DNA of 64,000 nucleotides from Microbacterium pseudoresistens (GCF_013409745.1 NZ_JACCBH010000001.1:992001-1056000); one strand, 5' to 3'. Shown: positions 8,948 to 17,943, counted from the first letter of the stretch. Program-made: numbers and translations. The notes: generated by a model from the letters alone, not told the origin.

Positions 8948-10126
8948 GTGACCCGCCATCCCGCCGACGCAGCATCGGGTCGCGCGCGCCCGGACGGCTG
9001 GATGTCGGATGCGGCGCTGGCGGTCGCCGTCGCGCTGGTGATCTGCGTCGTGATCGCGGCCGACCAGTCGCGCAGCTCCCCCCTCGAGGGATACGTGTGC
9101 GCCGTCGGCTTCGGGGCGCTTCTGCTGCTGCGCCGTCGGATGCCGCGCACCGTGCTCGTGGTCACGATCCTCGCGATCTTCGCGTACTACACCGCCGGGT
9201 TCCCGCCGATCGGAATGGTGCTGCCGGCCGTCGGCGCGCTGTACTCGGCAGCCGAGCTGCACCGCACCGGATGGGCGATCGCCGCGGCCGCGGTGCTCAT
9301 CGGCGTCGCATCCTTCTTCCGCCTCGACGGCACCGAGCCCGATGCGAGCTTCAACGGCTACACCTTCATGACCGAGCTGGCACTGGCCGCCGCGGCGATC
9401 GCGCTGGGCGCGGCCGTGCGCCTGACCCGCGAGGCCCGCGAGCGCACGCACCGCATCGCCGAGCTCACCGCCGCCGAGCAGCGGCACGCCGCCGACGCTC
9501 GCCTGCAGGCCGAGCGGATGCGCATCGCGCGCGACCTGCACGACACCATCGGCCACACTCTGTCGGTCGCGAGTCTGCACTCCGGCGTCGCCGGGGAGGC
9601 CATCGGCCACGACGACACCGCCGCCCACGCCGCCCTGGAGCGCGTGCGCGCCGCCACGACCGAGGCGCTGCGCGAGGTGCGCCGCACGGTGAAGGTGCTG
9701 CGCGACGACGACTCCGTCGCCCCGTCGCCGGGGCTCGCAGCCGTCGAGACGCTGCTGTCCGCCGCCCGCGAGGCGGGGCTGGAAGTCGACGCGCACATCG
9801 ACGTCCCCGCGGAGGCGCTGGATGCGTCGACCGACGCGGCGGCGTACCGCATCGTGCAGGAATCGCTCACCAATGTCATCCGCCACAGCGGCGCGCGCAA
9901 GGTGCACGTGCACGCGGGGATCGACGGCGGCCGGCTCGCCCTGCGCATCGCCGACGACGGGGGCAGGTCGCCCCGGGCGACCCCCGACACGGCATCCGGC
10001 GCCGGGATCCGCGGAATGCGGGAACGCGCCGCACTGCTGGGCGGAACACTCACGGCCGCGCCGACCGCGGGCGGCTTCGTGGTCGAGGCGCACCTGCCGC
10101 TGCGCGCACGGGAAGAGGACGCATGA
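8948..10126 (+). CDS. NarL-type sensor histidine kinase
   Basis: A 392-residue membrane kinase. About five N-terminal hydrophobic segments (residues 20-160) form a sensor with no recognisable extracellular domain. Then comes a HisKA_3 dimerisation helix with the phospho-acceptor H198 in RDLHDTIGH, and a HATPase domain (QESLTNVIRHSGA as N-box, IADDGG as G1, GAGIRGMRERAALLGG as G2). This is the DesK/LiaS-like architecture common in actinobacteria for envelope or drug stress. The stop overlaps the response-regulator start (ATGA), so kinase and regulator are made together. The start is GTG 8948. Confidence 0.93.
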   Translation: MTRHPADAASGRARPDGWMSDAALAVAVALVICVVIAADQSRSSPLEGYVCAVGFGALLLLRRRMPRTVLVVTILAIFAYYTAGFPPIGMVLPAVGALYSAAELHRTGWAIAAAAVLIGVASFFRLDGTEPDASFNGYTFMTELALAAAAIALGAAVRLTREARERTHRIAELTAAEQRHAADARLQAERMRIARDLHDTIGHTLSVASLHSGVAGEAIGHDDTAAHAALERVRAATTEALREVRRTVKVLRDDDSVAPSPGLAAVETLLSAAREAGLEVDAHIDVPAEALDASTDAAAYRIVQESLTNVIRHSGARKVHVHAGIDGGRLALRIADDGGRSPRATPDTASGAGIRGMRERAALLGGTLTAAPTAGGFVVEAHLPLRAREEDA

Positions 10127-10800
10127 ACGAGACCGCGCATCAGATCCGCGTCGTCATCGTCGACGACCAGGAGCTCGTGCGGGCGGGGCTGCGCCCGCTC
10201 GCCGAGCGCGACGGCGACATCGAGGTCGTCGGCGAGGCGGCAGACGGACGCTCCGGCCTGTCGCGTGTGCGCGAGCTGCGGCCCGACGTCGTGCTCATGG
10301 ATATCCGCATGCCCGTCATGGACGGGATCGCCGCGACGCGCGAGATCGTCGCCGACGCCGATCTCGCCGAGGTGCGCGTGCTCATCCTCACGACCTTCGA
10401 CGAAGACGAGAGCGTCTTCGAGGCCGTGCGCGGCGGCGCATCCGGATACCTGCTGAAGGACGTCTCACCGGAGGGGCTGCGCAGCGCCATCCGCACGGTG
10501 GCCGCGGGCGACTCGTTGCTCTCGCCCGGGGTGACTGCCGGCGTCATGCGAGCCGTCGCCGAGGGCGCGGGGCGCGAGCCGGATGCGACGCGCCTCGATG
10601 GGCTGAGCGAGCGCGAACGCGAGGTGCTCACGCTCGTCGGCAGGGGTCTGACGAACGACGAGATCGCCGCGGCTCTGTTCCTCAGCCCGGCGACGGCCCG
10701 CACGTACGTGAGCCGCCTGCTCACCCGGCTCGACGCCCGCGACCGGGCAGCCCTCGTCATCCTCGCCTACGAGACCGGGCTGGTCCGCCCGGGGGCGTGA
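10123..10800 (+). CDS. LuxR/NarL-family response regulator
   Basis: A 225-residue partner of the preceding kinase. Receiver domain residues 8-125: acidic pocket VDDQ, phospho-acceptor D60 in VVLMDIRMP, the switch threonine in LILTTFDED and the conserved lysine in GYLLKDV. The C-terminal LuxR helix-turn-helix reads LSEREREVLTLVGRGLTNDEIA with the recognition helix SPATARTYVSRLLTRL. The ATG at 10123 overlaps the kinase stop. Its targets are unknown; no neighbouring transport operon follows directly. Confidence 0.95.
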   Translation: MNETAHQIRVVIVDDQELVRAGLRPLAERDGDIEVVGEAADGRSGLSRVRELRPDVVLMDIRMPVMDGIAATREIVADADLAEVRVLILTTFDEDESVFEAVRGGASGYLLKDVSPEGLRSAIRTVAAGDSLLSPGVTAGVMRAVAEGAGREPDATRLDGLSEREREVLTLVGRGLTNDEIAAALFLSPATARTYVSRLLTRLDARDRAALVILAYETGLVRPGA

Positions 10801-10855
10801 GCGCGCGAGACATGCAGAAACCATCCAACGCGCGACGGCGGGCTACCGTGGGCCC

Positions 10856-11200
10856 ATGGATGCGTATGACCGGCTCACCGCGCTGCGAGCGGAAGTCGCC
10901 GCACGCGCATCCGAGATCGACGTGACGCTCGACTCCTTCATCCGGGAGCGCGCCGGAGCGAACGACGATGACGAGCACGACCCCGAGGGCGTGCCGCTGT
11001 CGGCGGAGTGGTCGCGGCTGAGCGGGCTCGCCGACGCGGCGCAGGCCGAGCTCGATCAGGTGGATGCAGCGCTGGCGCGTGTCGCCGACGGGACCTACGG
11101 CATCTGCACCGGCTGCGGCCGGCCGATCCCGGATGCCCGGCTCGAGATCCGCCCCTTCGCCGAGTTCTGCGTCGCCTGCGCCGAGAAGCGCGGGCGCTGA
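10856..11200 (+). CDS. TraR/DksA-type zinc-finger protein
   Basis: A 114-residue protein: an N-terminal alpha-helical coiled-coil region (to about residue 75, QAELDQVDAALARV) followed by a four-cysteine zinc finger, CTGCGRP and CVAC, separated by PDARLEIRPFAEF. This is the TraR/DksA fold, whose members insert the coiled coil into the RNA polymerase secondary channel. In actinobacteria the short paralogues are poorly characterised. It stands alone, 55 bp after the two-component genes, and has its own ATG at 10856. Confidence 0.9.
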   Translation: MDAYDRLTALRAEVAARASEIDVTLDSFIRERAGANDDDEHDPEGVPLSAEWSRLSGLADAAQAELDQVDAALARVADGTYGICTGCGRPIPDARLEIRPFAEFCVACAEKRGR

Positions 11201-11277
11201 GCGCGCCGGCCGCCAAGACCCACCGCTCGCACAAAACCCACCGTGCGCGAAGCCCGGTCGTTAGGCTGGGAGACATC

Positions 11278-12165
11278 ATGGACGCATTCTTCGAGGGGTT
11301 CTGGCACTTCGCCGGCAGCTACTGGTGGCTGATCTTCCCCCTCATGGGCGTGCTCGGCGGCGCCGGCAGAGCGTGGCAGCAGGCGCTGCAGCGCCGGCAC
11401 GAGCGCAAGCTCGAGACGCTGCGCCTGAAGGGCGAGCTCAAGGCCGCCGAGCTCGCCGCCCGCGGCGGGCAGCCGGTGAACAACCGGGCCCGCCGGCAGC
11501 AGGAGCGGATCGATCGCACCGCCGCCGTCGAATCGGACCGCGAGCTCGTCGCGCGGCTCATGAAGGAGCACGACGAGATCACCGCGAAGTGGCTCGACTA
11601 CGAGCTCGACGTCGCCAAGCTCATCGCCTTCCCCGCCATGAGCGATGGCCGCCAGCCCCTGACAGCCGCGTTCCTGCGGGCGAAGAAGACGGCGGATGCG
11701 CTGCGCCCGGCATCGGCCGACGGTCCGTTCGACGACAAGCAGGTGGCGGAGTATCTCGACGCCGTCGGCAACTACGCCGTCGCCTTCGACGTGGCCGAGA
11801 AAGACGCCAGGCGCCTGCGCGATTCCACCTTCTCCCCGGCCGAGCGTGAACGCCTCAAGCGCGCCCAGCACATGCTGTCGGTCGCCGTCGACGGATCCGC
11901 CACCTCGGCCGAGCGTCAGACCGCGTACAAGCGCGTGCGCAAGGAGCTCGACGGGCTCATCTCGCTGTCGGACGAGGCCGTGGTGAACCTCGAGAAGAAG
12001 GTCGCGCTGCAGCTCGAGCCCGGCGTGCAGACGACGCCAGCGGCGCCTTCCGCCGAGACCGCGTCGCCGTCTGCGCACGATGCCGACTCGCAGCCCGAGC
12101 CAGACCCGCTCCCGGCATCCGACCCGTTGCGCGCCCCCGACCCGCTCCGCCGCCGCGAACCGTGA
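11278..12165 (+). CDS. Membrane-anchored coiled-coil protein of unknown function
   Basis: A 295-residue protein. The N-terminus is an amphipathic and then hydrophobic helix (FFEGFWHFAGSYWWLIFPLMGVLGG), followed by a long charged helical region rich in R/K/E (RHERKLETLRLKGELKAAELAARGG and beyond), suggesting a cytoplasmic coiled coil. The C-terminus is a low-complexity acidic and proline-rich tail with repeats of the form SDPLRAPDPLR. No catalytic motif is visible. The stop overlaps the GTG of the following oxidoreductase gene. I recognise the general type from actinobacterial genomes but know no function. Confidence 0.7.
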   Translation: MDAFFEGFWHFAGSYWWLIFPLMGVLGGAGRAWQQALQRRHERKLETLRLKGELKAAELAARGGQPVNNRARRQQERIDRTAAVESDRELVARLMKEHDEITAKWLDYELDVAKLIAFPAMSDGRQPLTAAFLRAKKTADALRPASADGPFDDKQVAEYLDAVGNYAVAFDVAEKDARRLRDSTFSPAERERLKRAQHMLSVAVDGSATSAERQTAYKRVRKELDGLISLSDEAVVNLEKKVALQLEPGVQTTPAAPSAETASPSAHDADSQPEPDPLPASDPLRAPDPLRRREP

Positions 12166-13163
12166 GCACCGCGCCCGGCGGAGCGATCGCCGCCGGGATG
12201 ACCGTCGGCATCCTGGGCGCGGGCGGCATCGCCCCGTGCCACCTCGAGGCGTGGCGCGCGCTGGGCGCGACCTGCCTCATCGCCTCCCGCACCCCGCCGA
12301 TGCGGCTGGCCGCCGACCACGGGGCCGAGGTGCTCGCCGACGCCGACGAGCTCATCGCCCGTGCCGATGTCGTCGACATCCTCACCCCCACGCCCACGCA
12401 CGCCGACTACGCGCTGCGGGCCATCGCCGCGGGCCGCTACGTCGTCTGCGAGAAGCCGCTGGCAGGATCGGCGGCCGACGCGCAACGCATCGCGGATGCG
12501 GCCGCTGCAGCCGGAGTACTGCTGTTTCCTGCGCACGTCGTGCGGTACTTTCCGGCCTACACCCGCATCCACCGCGCGGTCGCCGCGGGTGTGCTGGGCG
12601 GGTTGCGCGAGGTGCGCCTGAGCCGGGTCGGCACCGCGCCGACCGCGGACTGGTTCTTCTCCGAGCGCGCGGGCGGCGGGATCATCCGCGACTTCCTCAT
12701 CCATGACATCGATCAGGCGCTGTGGCTCGCGGGGCCGGTGCGGTCGGTGAACGCCGCACAGAATCCGCCGACGGTCGGCGACCGTGTGCCGATGCCCGTG
12801 CGGGCCGAGGTCGTGCTCGAGCACGAGAGCGGCACGGTGAGCCGCATCCACGGGGCCTGGATGCCCGGGGGCGCCCCGTTCCACACGACGATCGACGTCA
12901 TCGGCGAGCGCGGTGAAGAGCATTACGACAGCGCCCCGGATGCGGATGCCGGCACCACGGGTTACCTGCCGTCCGCCGAGGGCGACGACCCTTACACGCT
13001 GCAGCTCGCTGATGCGGTGCGCGCGATCCGTACCGGCGCCACGCCCGCGGTGACAGCAGCCGACGGTGTCGCCGCGGTCGCGGTCGTGGACGCCGCGTAC
13101 GCCTCGCTCAACAGAGACGGAGGGCGCCGCGACCGAAGCCGCGACGCCCTCCGAGGGTCGTAA
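12162..13163 (+). CDS. Gfo/Idh/MocA-family oxidoreductase
   Basis: A 333-residue NAD(P)-dependent sugar or inositol dehydrogenase family member. The Rossmann motif is GILGAGGIAPCHLEAW near residue 15; the family signature EKPLAGS follows; the C-terminal beta domain contains the long antiparallel strands (TVSRIHGAWMPGG, IDVIGERGEEHYDS). The likely catalytic His lies in DFLIHDIDQALWL. GTG 12162 overlaps the preceding stop (GTGA); ATG 12198 is an alternative that removes 12 residues. The substrate cannot be inferred. The 3' end contains the terminator of the convergent transporter operon. Confidence 0.9.
   Translation: MSTAPGGAIAAGMTVGILGAGGIAPCHLEAWRALGATCLIASRTPPMRLAADHGAEVLADADELIARADVVDILTPTPTHADYALRAIAAGRYVVCEKPLAGSAADAQRIADAAAAAGVLLFPAHVVRYFPAYTRIHRAVAAGVLGGLREVRLSRVGTAPTADWFFSERAGGGIIRDFLIHDIDQALWLAGPVRSVNAAQNPPTVGDRVPMPVRAEVVLEHESGTVSRIHGAWMPGGAPFHTTIDVIGERGEEHYDSAPDADAGTTGYLPSAEGDDPYTLQLADAVRAIRTGATPAVTAADGVAAVAVVDAAYASLNRDGGRRDRSRDALRGS
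13119..13152 (-). terminator. Strong intrinsic terminator of the glycine-betaine operon
   Basis: On the minus strand the 34-nt hairpin has outer arms GGAGGGCG and CGCCCTCC, a T-G wobble, then inner CGCG/CGCG closing on a CUUCGG tetraloop. It starts about 14 nt after the substrate-binding-protein stop and is followed by the T-rich TCTCTGTT. It lies wholly inside the 3' coding end of the convergent Gfo/Idh gene, so that gene's C-terminus is constrained by the hairpin. Confidence 0.85.
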
Positions 13164-13166
13164 GGA

Positions 13167-14090
13167 TTACTTGACGATCCAGTCGAACTGGTCGCCGTTC
13201 TCCTCGATCCACTTGTCGACGGCGTCGGCCGTCTTGTCCTTGTACTCGTCGCTGGTCACGAGACCCTCGAGCGCACCGTACTGCTCGTCGTTCAGCTTGA
13301 TCTTGCCGAACAGCTCCGCAGCCTCGGGGAACTCGTCGCTGACACCCGCGTGCGCGATGAAGTTCAGCGTTTCGGGCTCACCCATGGCACCCTTCGGGTC
13401 CTTGAGGTCCTTCATGTCGTACTTGTTGTACGCCCAGAACGGACGCCACAGAGTCACGACGATGTCGTCCTCCGCGGCGATGGCCGTGTCGAGCTCGGCG
13501 AGCATGCCCGAGGTCGACGAGGTGAGCAGCTCGTACTCGCTGTCGAGGCCGTACTCCGGCATCATCGAGTCCTGCGTGACGCCGGTCAGGCCCGCGCCGG
13601 GCTCGATGCCGGTGATCTTGCCGTCGAAACGGGCGGCCTGACCCTTGAGGTCTTCGATCGAGTTGATGTCGTCCATGTAGGTCGGAACGGCGATCGTGAG
13701 CACGGCGCCTTCGTAGTACGCGCCGAGGTCTTCGAGGTCGTCGCCGTACTGGTCCATGTACGCCTTGTGCGTCACCTGCGGCCATGCCGACGGGTAGACG
13801 TCGAAGTCGCCCTGGGCAAGGCCCGTGAACAGCGGCCCCGCCTCGGTCATCTCCTCCATCTCGACGGTGTAGCCGAGCTTCTCGAGCTGGTCCTGCGCGA
13901 GGTAGGCCATGCTGAGACCATCGGTCCAGCTGGGCAGGTATCCGAGGGTGATGGTGCCCTTGTCTCCGCCGTTGTCGTCACCGCCACCGGTGCTGCTGTT
14001 GTCATCGCCACCGCCCGCGCAACCGGCGAGCGCAAGGGATGCCGCGGCCGCGAGAGCCACGCCTGCTGTGATGTGCCGGAACTTCTTCAT
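13167..14090 (-). CDS. Glycine-betaine/proline ABC transporter substrate-binding lipoprotein
   Basis: A 307-residue OpuAC/ProX-type binding protein that captures quaternary amine osmoprotectants outside the cell. Signal peptide with lipobox LAGC, then a Gly/Asp-rich linker (GGGDDNSSTGGGDDNG), then the domain core beginning TITLGYLPSWTDGLSMAYL. Aromatic residues for cation-pi binding are plentiful (PSAWPQ, LWRPFWAYNKYD). ATG 14090 was chosen because the signal peptide begins there. It is the third gene of the ATPase-permease-binding-protein operon, 49 bp after the permease gene. Confidence 0.95.
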   Translation of the reverse strand: MKKFRHITAGVALAAAASLALAGCAGGGDDNSSTGGGDDNGGDKGTITLGYLPSWTDGLSMAYLAQDQLEKLGYTVEMEEMTEAGPLFTGLAQGDFDVYPSAWPQVTHKAYMDQYGDDLEDLGAYYEGAVLTIAVPTYMDDINSIEDLKGQAARFDGKITGIEPGAGLTGVTQDSMMPEYGLDSEYELLTSSTSGMLAELDTAIAAEDDIVVTLWRPFWAYNKYDMKDLKDPKGAMGEPETLNFIAHAGVSDEFPEAAELFGKIKLNDEQYGALEGLVTSDEYKDKTADAVDKWIEENGDQFDWIVK

Positions 14091-14139
14091 GGTGCTTCCT
14101 TTCGTATGTTCTGCTGCGTTTCGTATGGGATTCTGTGCC

Positions 14140-15090
14140 TCATGCCACGACGGGCCGCGCCTCGGCATCCGCCTGCGCCTTGCGCTGCACGTTGCGACGA
14201 CGGGCGAGCATTCCAAGCAGCGACGAGGGGTGATCGCTCGGCGTTCCCAGCGCCGCGGTGACGCGGTCGAGGAAGACGGCGATGAACACCACGCCGAGGC
14301 CCGCCTCGACGCCCTGCGGGATGTTGATGGTCGCGAGGGCCGCCGCGACCTCCTTGCCGAGGCCGTTGGCGCCGCCGATACCGGCGATCACCGCCATCGA
14401 CAGGGCGAGCATGATGACCTGGTTGATGCCGGCCATGATCGTGGGCATCGCCAGCGGCAGCTGGATACCGCGCAGAATCTGACCGGGGGCCGCGCCGAAT
14501 GCGTATCCGGCTTCGACGGTCTCGGAGTCGACGCCGCGAATGCCCAGCTCGGTCAGTCGCACGCCGGGAGGCAGCGAGAAGATCACGGTCGCGATCACGC
14601 CGGGTACGAAGCCGACACCGAAGAACACGATCACCGGGATCAGGTAGACCATCGACGGCATCGTCTGCATGAAGTCGAGCACGGGTTTCACGATCGCGCT
14701 GACCCGGTCGTTGCGCGCCGCCCAGATGCCCAGGGGCACCGAGATCGCGACGGTCACGAGCGCCGCGATGAGCACGAGCGCAAGGGTCTCCATCGCGTGA
14801 TCCCACTGATCCATCGCGACGATGAGGGTGAACGTGATGGCCGTACCGACCGCGAGCTGCCACGAGCGCAGCAACCAGGCGATGAGGGCGAAGAGGACGA
14901 TCATGGCCGGCGCGGGAAGGAAGTTCAGCAGATCGGCGAGCCCCTCGACGAGGAAGCCGACGACGTCGGAGATGACGTCGAGCACGACCTTGAGGTTGTC
15001 GCGAATCCAGTCGACGAGGAACTTCGCCCACTGGCCGACGGGGATGCGGAAGCCGTCGGCCAGTGGAAGCATCATCATGATGGCGTGCAT
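14140..15090 (-). CDS. Glycine-betaine ABC transporter permease
   Basis: A 316-residue permease of the ProW/OpuAB type. Six or more transmembrane segments follow a helical N-terminus; the EAA loop that contacts the ATPase is visible as EAGYAFGAAPGQILRGIQLPLAMPTIMAG. C-terminal to the last helix is a basic tail (RRRNVQRKAQ). The ATG at 15090 overlaps the stop of the ATPase gene, showing tight coupling. It forms the membrane channel with the products of the flanking genes. Confidence 0.95.
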   Translation of the reverse strand: MHAIMMMLPLADGFRIPVGQWAKFLVDWIRDNLKVVLDVISDVVGFLVEGLADLLNFLPAPAMIVLFALIAWLLRSWQLAVGTAITFTLIVAMDQWDHAMETLALVLIAALVTVAISVPLGIWAARNDRVSAIVKPVLDFMQTMPSMVYLIPVIVFFGVGFVPGVIATVIFSLPPGVRLTELGIRGVDSETVEAGYAFGAAPGQILRGIQLPLAMPTIMAGINQVIMLALSMAVIAGIGGANGLGKEVAAALATINIPQGVEAGLGVVFIAVFLDRVTAALGTPSDHPSSLLGMLARRRNVQRKAQADAEARPVVA

Positions 15091-16418
15091 CAGCGCACCT
15101 CCCCTTCGTTCGCGGGAGCTTTGATCGTGGGCACTTCGTTCGCGGACGCCTCGTGCGCAGACTCGGCACCGCCCAGCGCGGCGTCGATCTCGGCATGCGG
15201 AAGCGGCGGCATCGGCAGCGTGATCTCCTCGGTCGCGTTGGGGCCGGGGCCCAGAGCGGCCAGCAGCGTCACGCGCGGGATCACGCCGACGAGCCGGTCG
15301 TGCTCGTCGGTGACGGCCAGCGGAAGCGGCGACTCCACGGCGGGCACGAAGAGGTTCATGAGCGTCTCGTCCTGCGACACGCTCTGCGGCACGGGCTTGA
15401 GGATCGAGCGCAGCGAGTTCTCGCCCTTGCGCACGAGCTTGACGGCGTCGCGGTCGGTGACGATGCCCATCAGCTTGCGATCGCGGTCGGTGACGTACGC
15501 GGCCGAGCTGTACGCATCCTTCATCTGGCGCAGCGCGGCGCGGGGGCCGCCGGTATCGGGCACGTAGGGGCGCGGACGCTCCATCACGTTGCCGGCGGTG
15601 AGCACACGGGCGCGGTCGACATCCTGCACGAACTGCTCGACGTAGTCATTGGCGGGGTCGGTGAGGATATCCTCCGGCGTGCCGATCTGCACGATGCGCC
15701 CGTCGCGCATCACCGCGATCCGGTCGCCGAGGAACATCGCCTCGTTGAGGTCGTGCGTGATGAACACGATCGTCTTCTGCAGCTTGGCCTGCAGCTCGAC
15801 CAGCTGCTCCTGCATCTCACGGCGGATGAGCGGGTCGAGGGCACTGAAGGCCTCGTCCATGAGCAGGATGTCGGTGTCGGCGGCGAGCGCGCGAGCGATG
15901 CCGACGCGCTGCTGCATGCCGCCCGACAGCTCGCTGGGCAGCTTGTCGCCCCAGCCAGCCAGGCCCACCATGGCCAGGATCTCCTCGGCGCGGGCACGCC
16001 GGTCGGCCTTGGCGACGCCACGCAGCTCGAGCGGGTACGCGACGTTGTCGGCCACCGTGCGGTGCGGCAGCAGGGCGAAGTGCTGGAACACCATCGACAC
16101 GCGGTCGCGGCGGATCTCGCGCAGGCGCCCGCGGGGGATGCCCGTGATCGGGTCGCCACCGATGGTCACCTCGCCGTCGGTGATGTCGTGCAGGCCGTTG
16201 AGCATCCGGATGATCGTGGACTTGCCCGAGCCGGACAGCCCCATGATCACGAAGATCTCGCCGCGCTGCACGGCGAAGCTCGCGTCGATCACGGCGGCCG
16301 TGCCCACGTCGAGAACGTCGTCACGGGTCTCCCCCGCCTTGAGTCGCTTGACTGCCTGGGCCGGGTTGCGGCCGAACACCTTGTAGAGATTGCGCGCTTC
16401 GAGAGCGATTTCGGACAC
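15090..16418 (-). CDS. Glycine-betaine ABC transporter ATP-binding protein with CBS domains
   Basis: A 442-residue ProV/OpuAA-type ATPase. Walker A GLSGSGKST, signature LSGGMQQRV, Walker B ILLMDEAFSALDP and the H-loop ITHDLNEA are intact. After about residue 275 come two CBS domains (SSAAYVTDRDRKLMGIVTDRD; LPLAVTDEHDRLVGVIPRVTLL), which in OpuA sense ionic strength or cyclic di-AMP. The tail is a low-complexity Ala/Glu stretch. The start is GTG 16418, behind a strong GGGAGGA. It is the first gene of the operon, so its leader carries the regulation. Confidence 0.95.
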   Translation of the reverse strand: MSEIALEARNLYKVFGRNPAQAVKRLKAGETRDDVLDVGTAAVIDASFAVQRGEIFVIMGLSGSGKSTIIRMLNGLHDITDGEVTIGGDPITGIPRGRLREIRRDRVSMVFQHFALLPHRTVADNVAYPLELRGVAKADRRARAEEILAMVGLAGWGDKLPSELSGGMQQRVGIARALAADTDILLMDEAFSALDPLIRREMQEQLVELQAKLQKTIVFITHDLNEAMFLGDRIAVMRDGRIVQIGTPEDILTDPANDYVEQFVQDVDRARVLTAGNVMERPRPYVPDTGGPRAALRQMKDAYSSAAYVTDRDRKLMGIVTDRDAVKLVRKGENSLRSILKPVPQSVSQDETLMNLFVPAVESPLPLAVTDEHDRLVGVIPRVTLLAALGPGPNATEEITLPMPPLPHAEIDAALGGAESAHEASANEVPTIKAPANEGEVR

Positions 16419-16728
16419 GTGTCCTCCCGTCCCGCCGGGTCTTCGGGTCTCGGCGGGCGTGACTTCGGTTGCGTCCGGGTCGTGATCTCAACTGCGAGGG
16501 ATGCGGATCTCCGCGAAGAGCATCGACCGTACGTGCGCGCCTCGAAGGATGAGCGAAAAGCACCGAGGCATGCCCGCGGACTGGTCTGAGGGCCGTTCAG
16601 CCCGTCATTCAACGTAACAAAATGGCCGGTCAGGGGCAAATCTCGGGTGTGGACAGAGCGTCAGTTCTGCGGTCTGACCGGGGATTCTGCCGATTGTCGA
16701 CATTGGGCGCGTCCGCGTCTCTTCGCGC
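16419..16728 (-). promoter_or_regulatory. Leader of the glycine-betaine operon with a 5' UTR hairpin
   Basis: A 310-bp gap with no gene. Next to the GTG is GGGAGGA (about 16423-16429), and just upstream of that a hairpin with 7-bp arms CCCGCCG and CGGCGGG (16431-16437 / 16451-16457). A hairpin touching the ribosome-binding site could tune translation. I could not match a known riboswitch; I looked for the conserved cyclic-di-AMP (ydaO) core elements and did not find them. Nothing else stands out in the rest of the gap. Confidence 0.4.
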
Positions 16729-17907
16729 TTAGCGACGCACCGAGCGCGTCACGGTGAACTTCGGCGTACGCACGATCTGCTCCGTCTCACCGACCGCGGC
16801 GGACAGGGCACGGCGGTGATCGAGATGAGCGTTGAACACGGTCCACACTTCGCCACCGGGGCGCAGCAGTCGAGCCGCCGCGTCGATGAGCCGCCGCCCC
16901 GCGCCCTCGTGCACGCTCGCACCCAGATGGAACGGCGGGTTAAGCAGCACGAGGTCGGTCCCGCCCGCGGGCAGCTCCGACCCAGCATCGTCGAGCATCG
17001 CCGTGACCCGCTCGGCCAGCCCGTTCTCCGCCATCGTCGCGCGGGCCGAGGCGACGGCCGCCGCAGAGCGGTCGGTCGCGATCACCCGCGCATCCGGATG
17101 CCGTAGCGCGTAGGCCGCGGCGAGCGCCCCGGCGCCGCATCCGAGGTCGACGACGCGCGCGGCGGCGGGCATCCGATCCATCACCTCCAGCAGCACGCGG
17201 GTGCCGATGTCGATGCGGTCGCCGGCGAACACACCGCCCTGCGCGCAGAGCACGATGCCGAACTCCGGATGCTCCGCCCGCGTGGGGAAGGCGGGCGAGG
17301 CGGAGACGGGTCGCGGGTCGGAGGCGACGACCAGACGCGACCTGCGCTGCGCGCGCTGGGCTCGCACTGTGCCGAAGAACCGAGCGAGCACGTCGTTCTG
17401 GGCAAGGGTCATGTGCTTGACGCGGCCGCCGGCGACGAGCACGGCATCCGGCGCCGCCCAGCGCGCCACCGCATCCGCGATCTGGTCCAGCTCGGCCAGC
17501 GCCTTGGGCAGCTGCAGGAGCACGAGCCGCGCGCCGTCGAGCAGGCTCCTGTCGAGCTCGTGCGCGGCGAATCCGGCGACGGCACTCAGCCCGTCGAAGC
17601 TGAGCCCATCGAAGCTGAGCCCATCGGAGCTGAGCCCAACGGCGCTGAGTGCCTCGGCGTTGCGCGCGAGGGCGCGGCGACCGGTCACGAGGTCCTGGTG
17701 CACGCGGATGCCGCCGAGCCCGGCGAGGGCGAGGGTGATCGCGCCGTAGGCGTCGCCGATGACGGCGATCTCCGTCCCGCGGAGTCCGCGCTCGGTCACA
17801 AGCTCGTGTGCACGGGCGACGAGCAGCTCGTCGGTGGCGTCCCACGCCTGAAGGTTCGGCGCCTCGACATCGGGGAAGCGTCGCAGCGCGGCGAAGGGGA
17901 ACGGCAC
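16729..17907 (-). CDS. RsmC/RlmG-type methyltransferase
   Basis: A 392-residue class I SAM-dependent methyltransferase. The C-terminal catalytic half has motif I (VVDLGCGAGALAAAY) and the diagnostic NPPFH motif in LVLLNPPFHLGA, used by rRNA guanine-N2 methyltransferases RsmC and RlmG. The N-terminal half is a degenerate copy of the same fold, as in those enzymes, including the KHMTL segment. It begins at GTG 17907. An internal 15-bp tandem repeat adds LSFDG pentapeptides near residue 105. Which rRNA base it modifies is not decidable here. Confidence 0.85.
   Translation of the reverse strand: MPFPFAALRRFPDVEAPNLQAWDATDELLVARAHELVTERGLRGTEIAVIGDAYGAITLALAGLGGIRVHQDLVTGRRALARNAEALSAVGLSSDGLSFDGLSFDGLSAVAGFAAHELDRSLLDGARLVLLQLPKALAELDQIADAVARWAAPDAVLVAGGRVKHMTLAQNDVLARFFGTVRAQRAQRRSRLVVASDPRPVSASPAFPTRAEHPEFGIVLCAQGGVFAGDRIDIGTRVLLEVMDRMPAAARVVDLGCGAGALAAAYALRHPDARVIATDRSAAAVASARATMAENGLAERVTAMLDDAGSELPAGGTDLVLLNPPFHLGASVHEGAGRRLIDAAARLLRPGGEVWTVFNAHLDHRRALSAAVGETEQIVRTPKFTVTRSVRR
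17588..17647. repeat. Four 15-bp tandem repeats inside the methyltransferase gene
   Basis: Four consecutive 15-bp units (consensus AGCCCATCGAAGCTG on the plus strand) at 17588, 17603, 17618 and 17633, in frame with the methyltransferase gene and encoding LS(S/F)DG repeats. Because the unit is a multiple of three, copy-number changes would alter only the length of a surface loop in the N-terminal domain. Confidence 0.85.
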
Positions 17908-17943
17908 GGATCCACTGTAGGCGCGGATCCCTCCCTCCCGAAT

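Noticed and set aside
6785..10093. An apparent 1102-codon minus-strand frame running through the oxidase and the kinase gene region
   Set aside because: Only the part up to 8338 or 8401 resembles a protein family; the rest is antisense to the sensor kinase gene.
16419..16728. Possible cyclic-di-AMP (ydaO) riboswitch in the glycine-betaine operon leader
   Set aside because: I saw a hairpin next to the ribosome-binding site but not the conserved riboswitch core segments.
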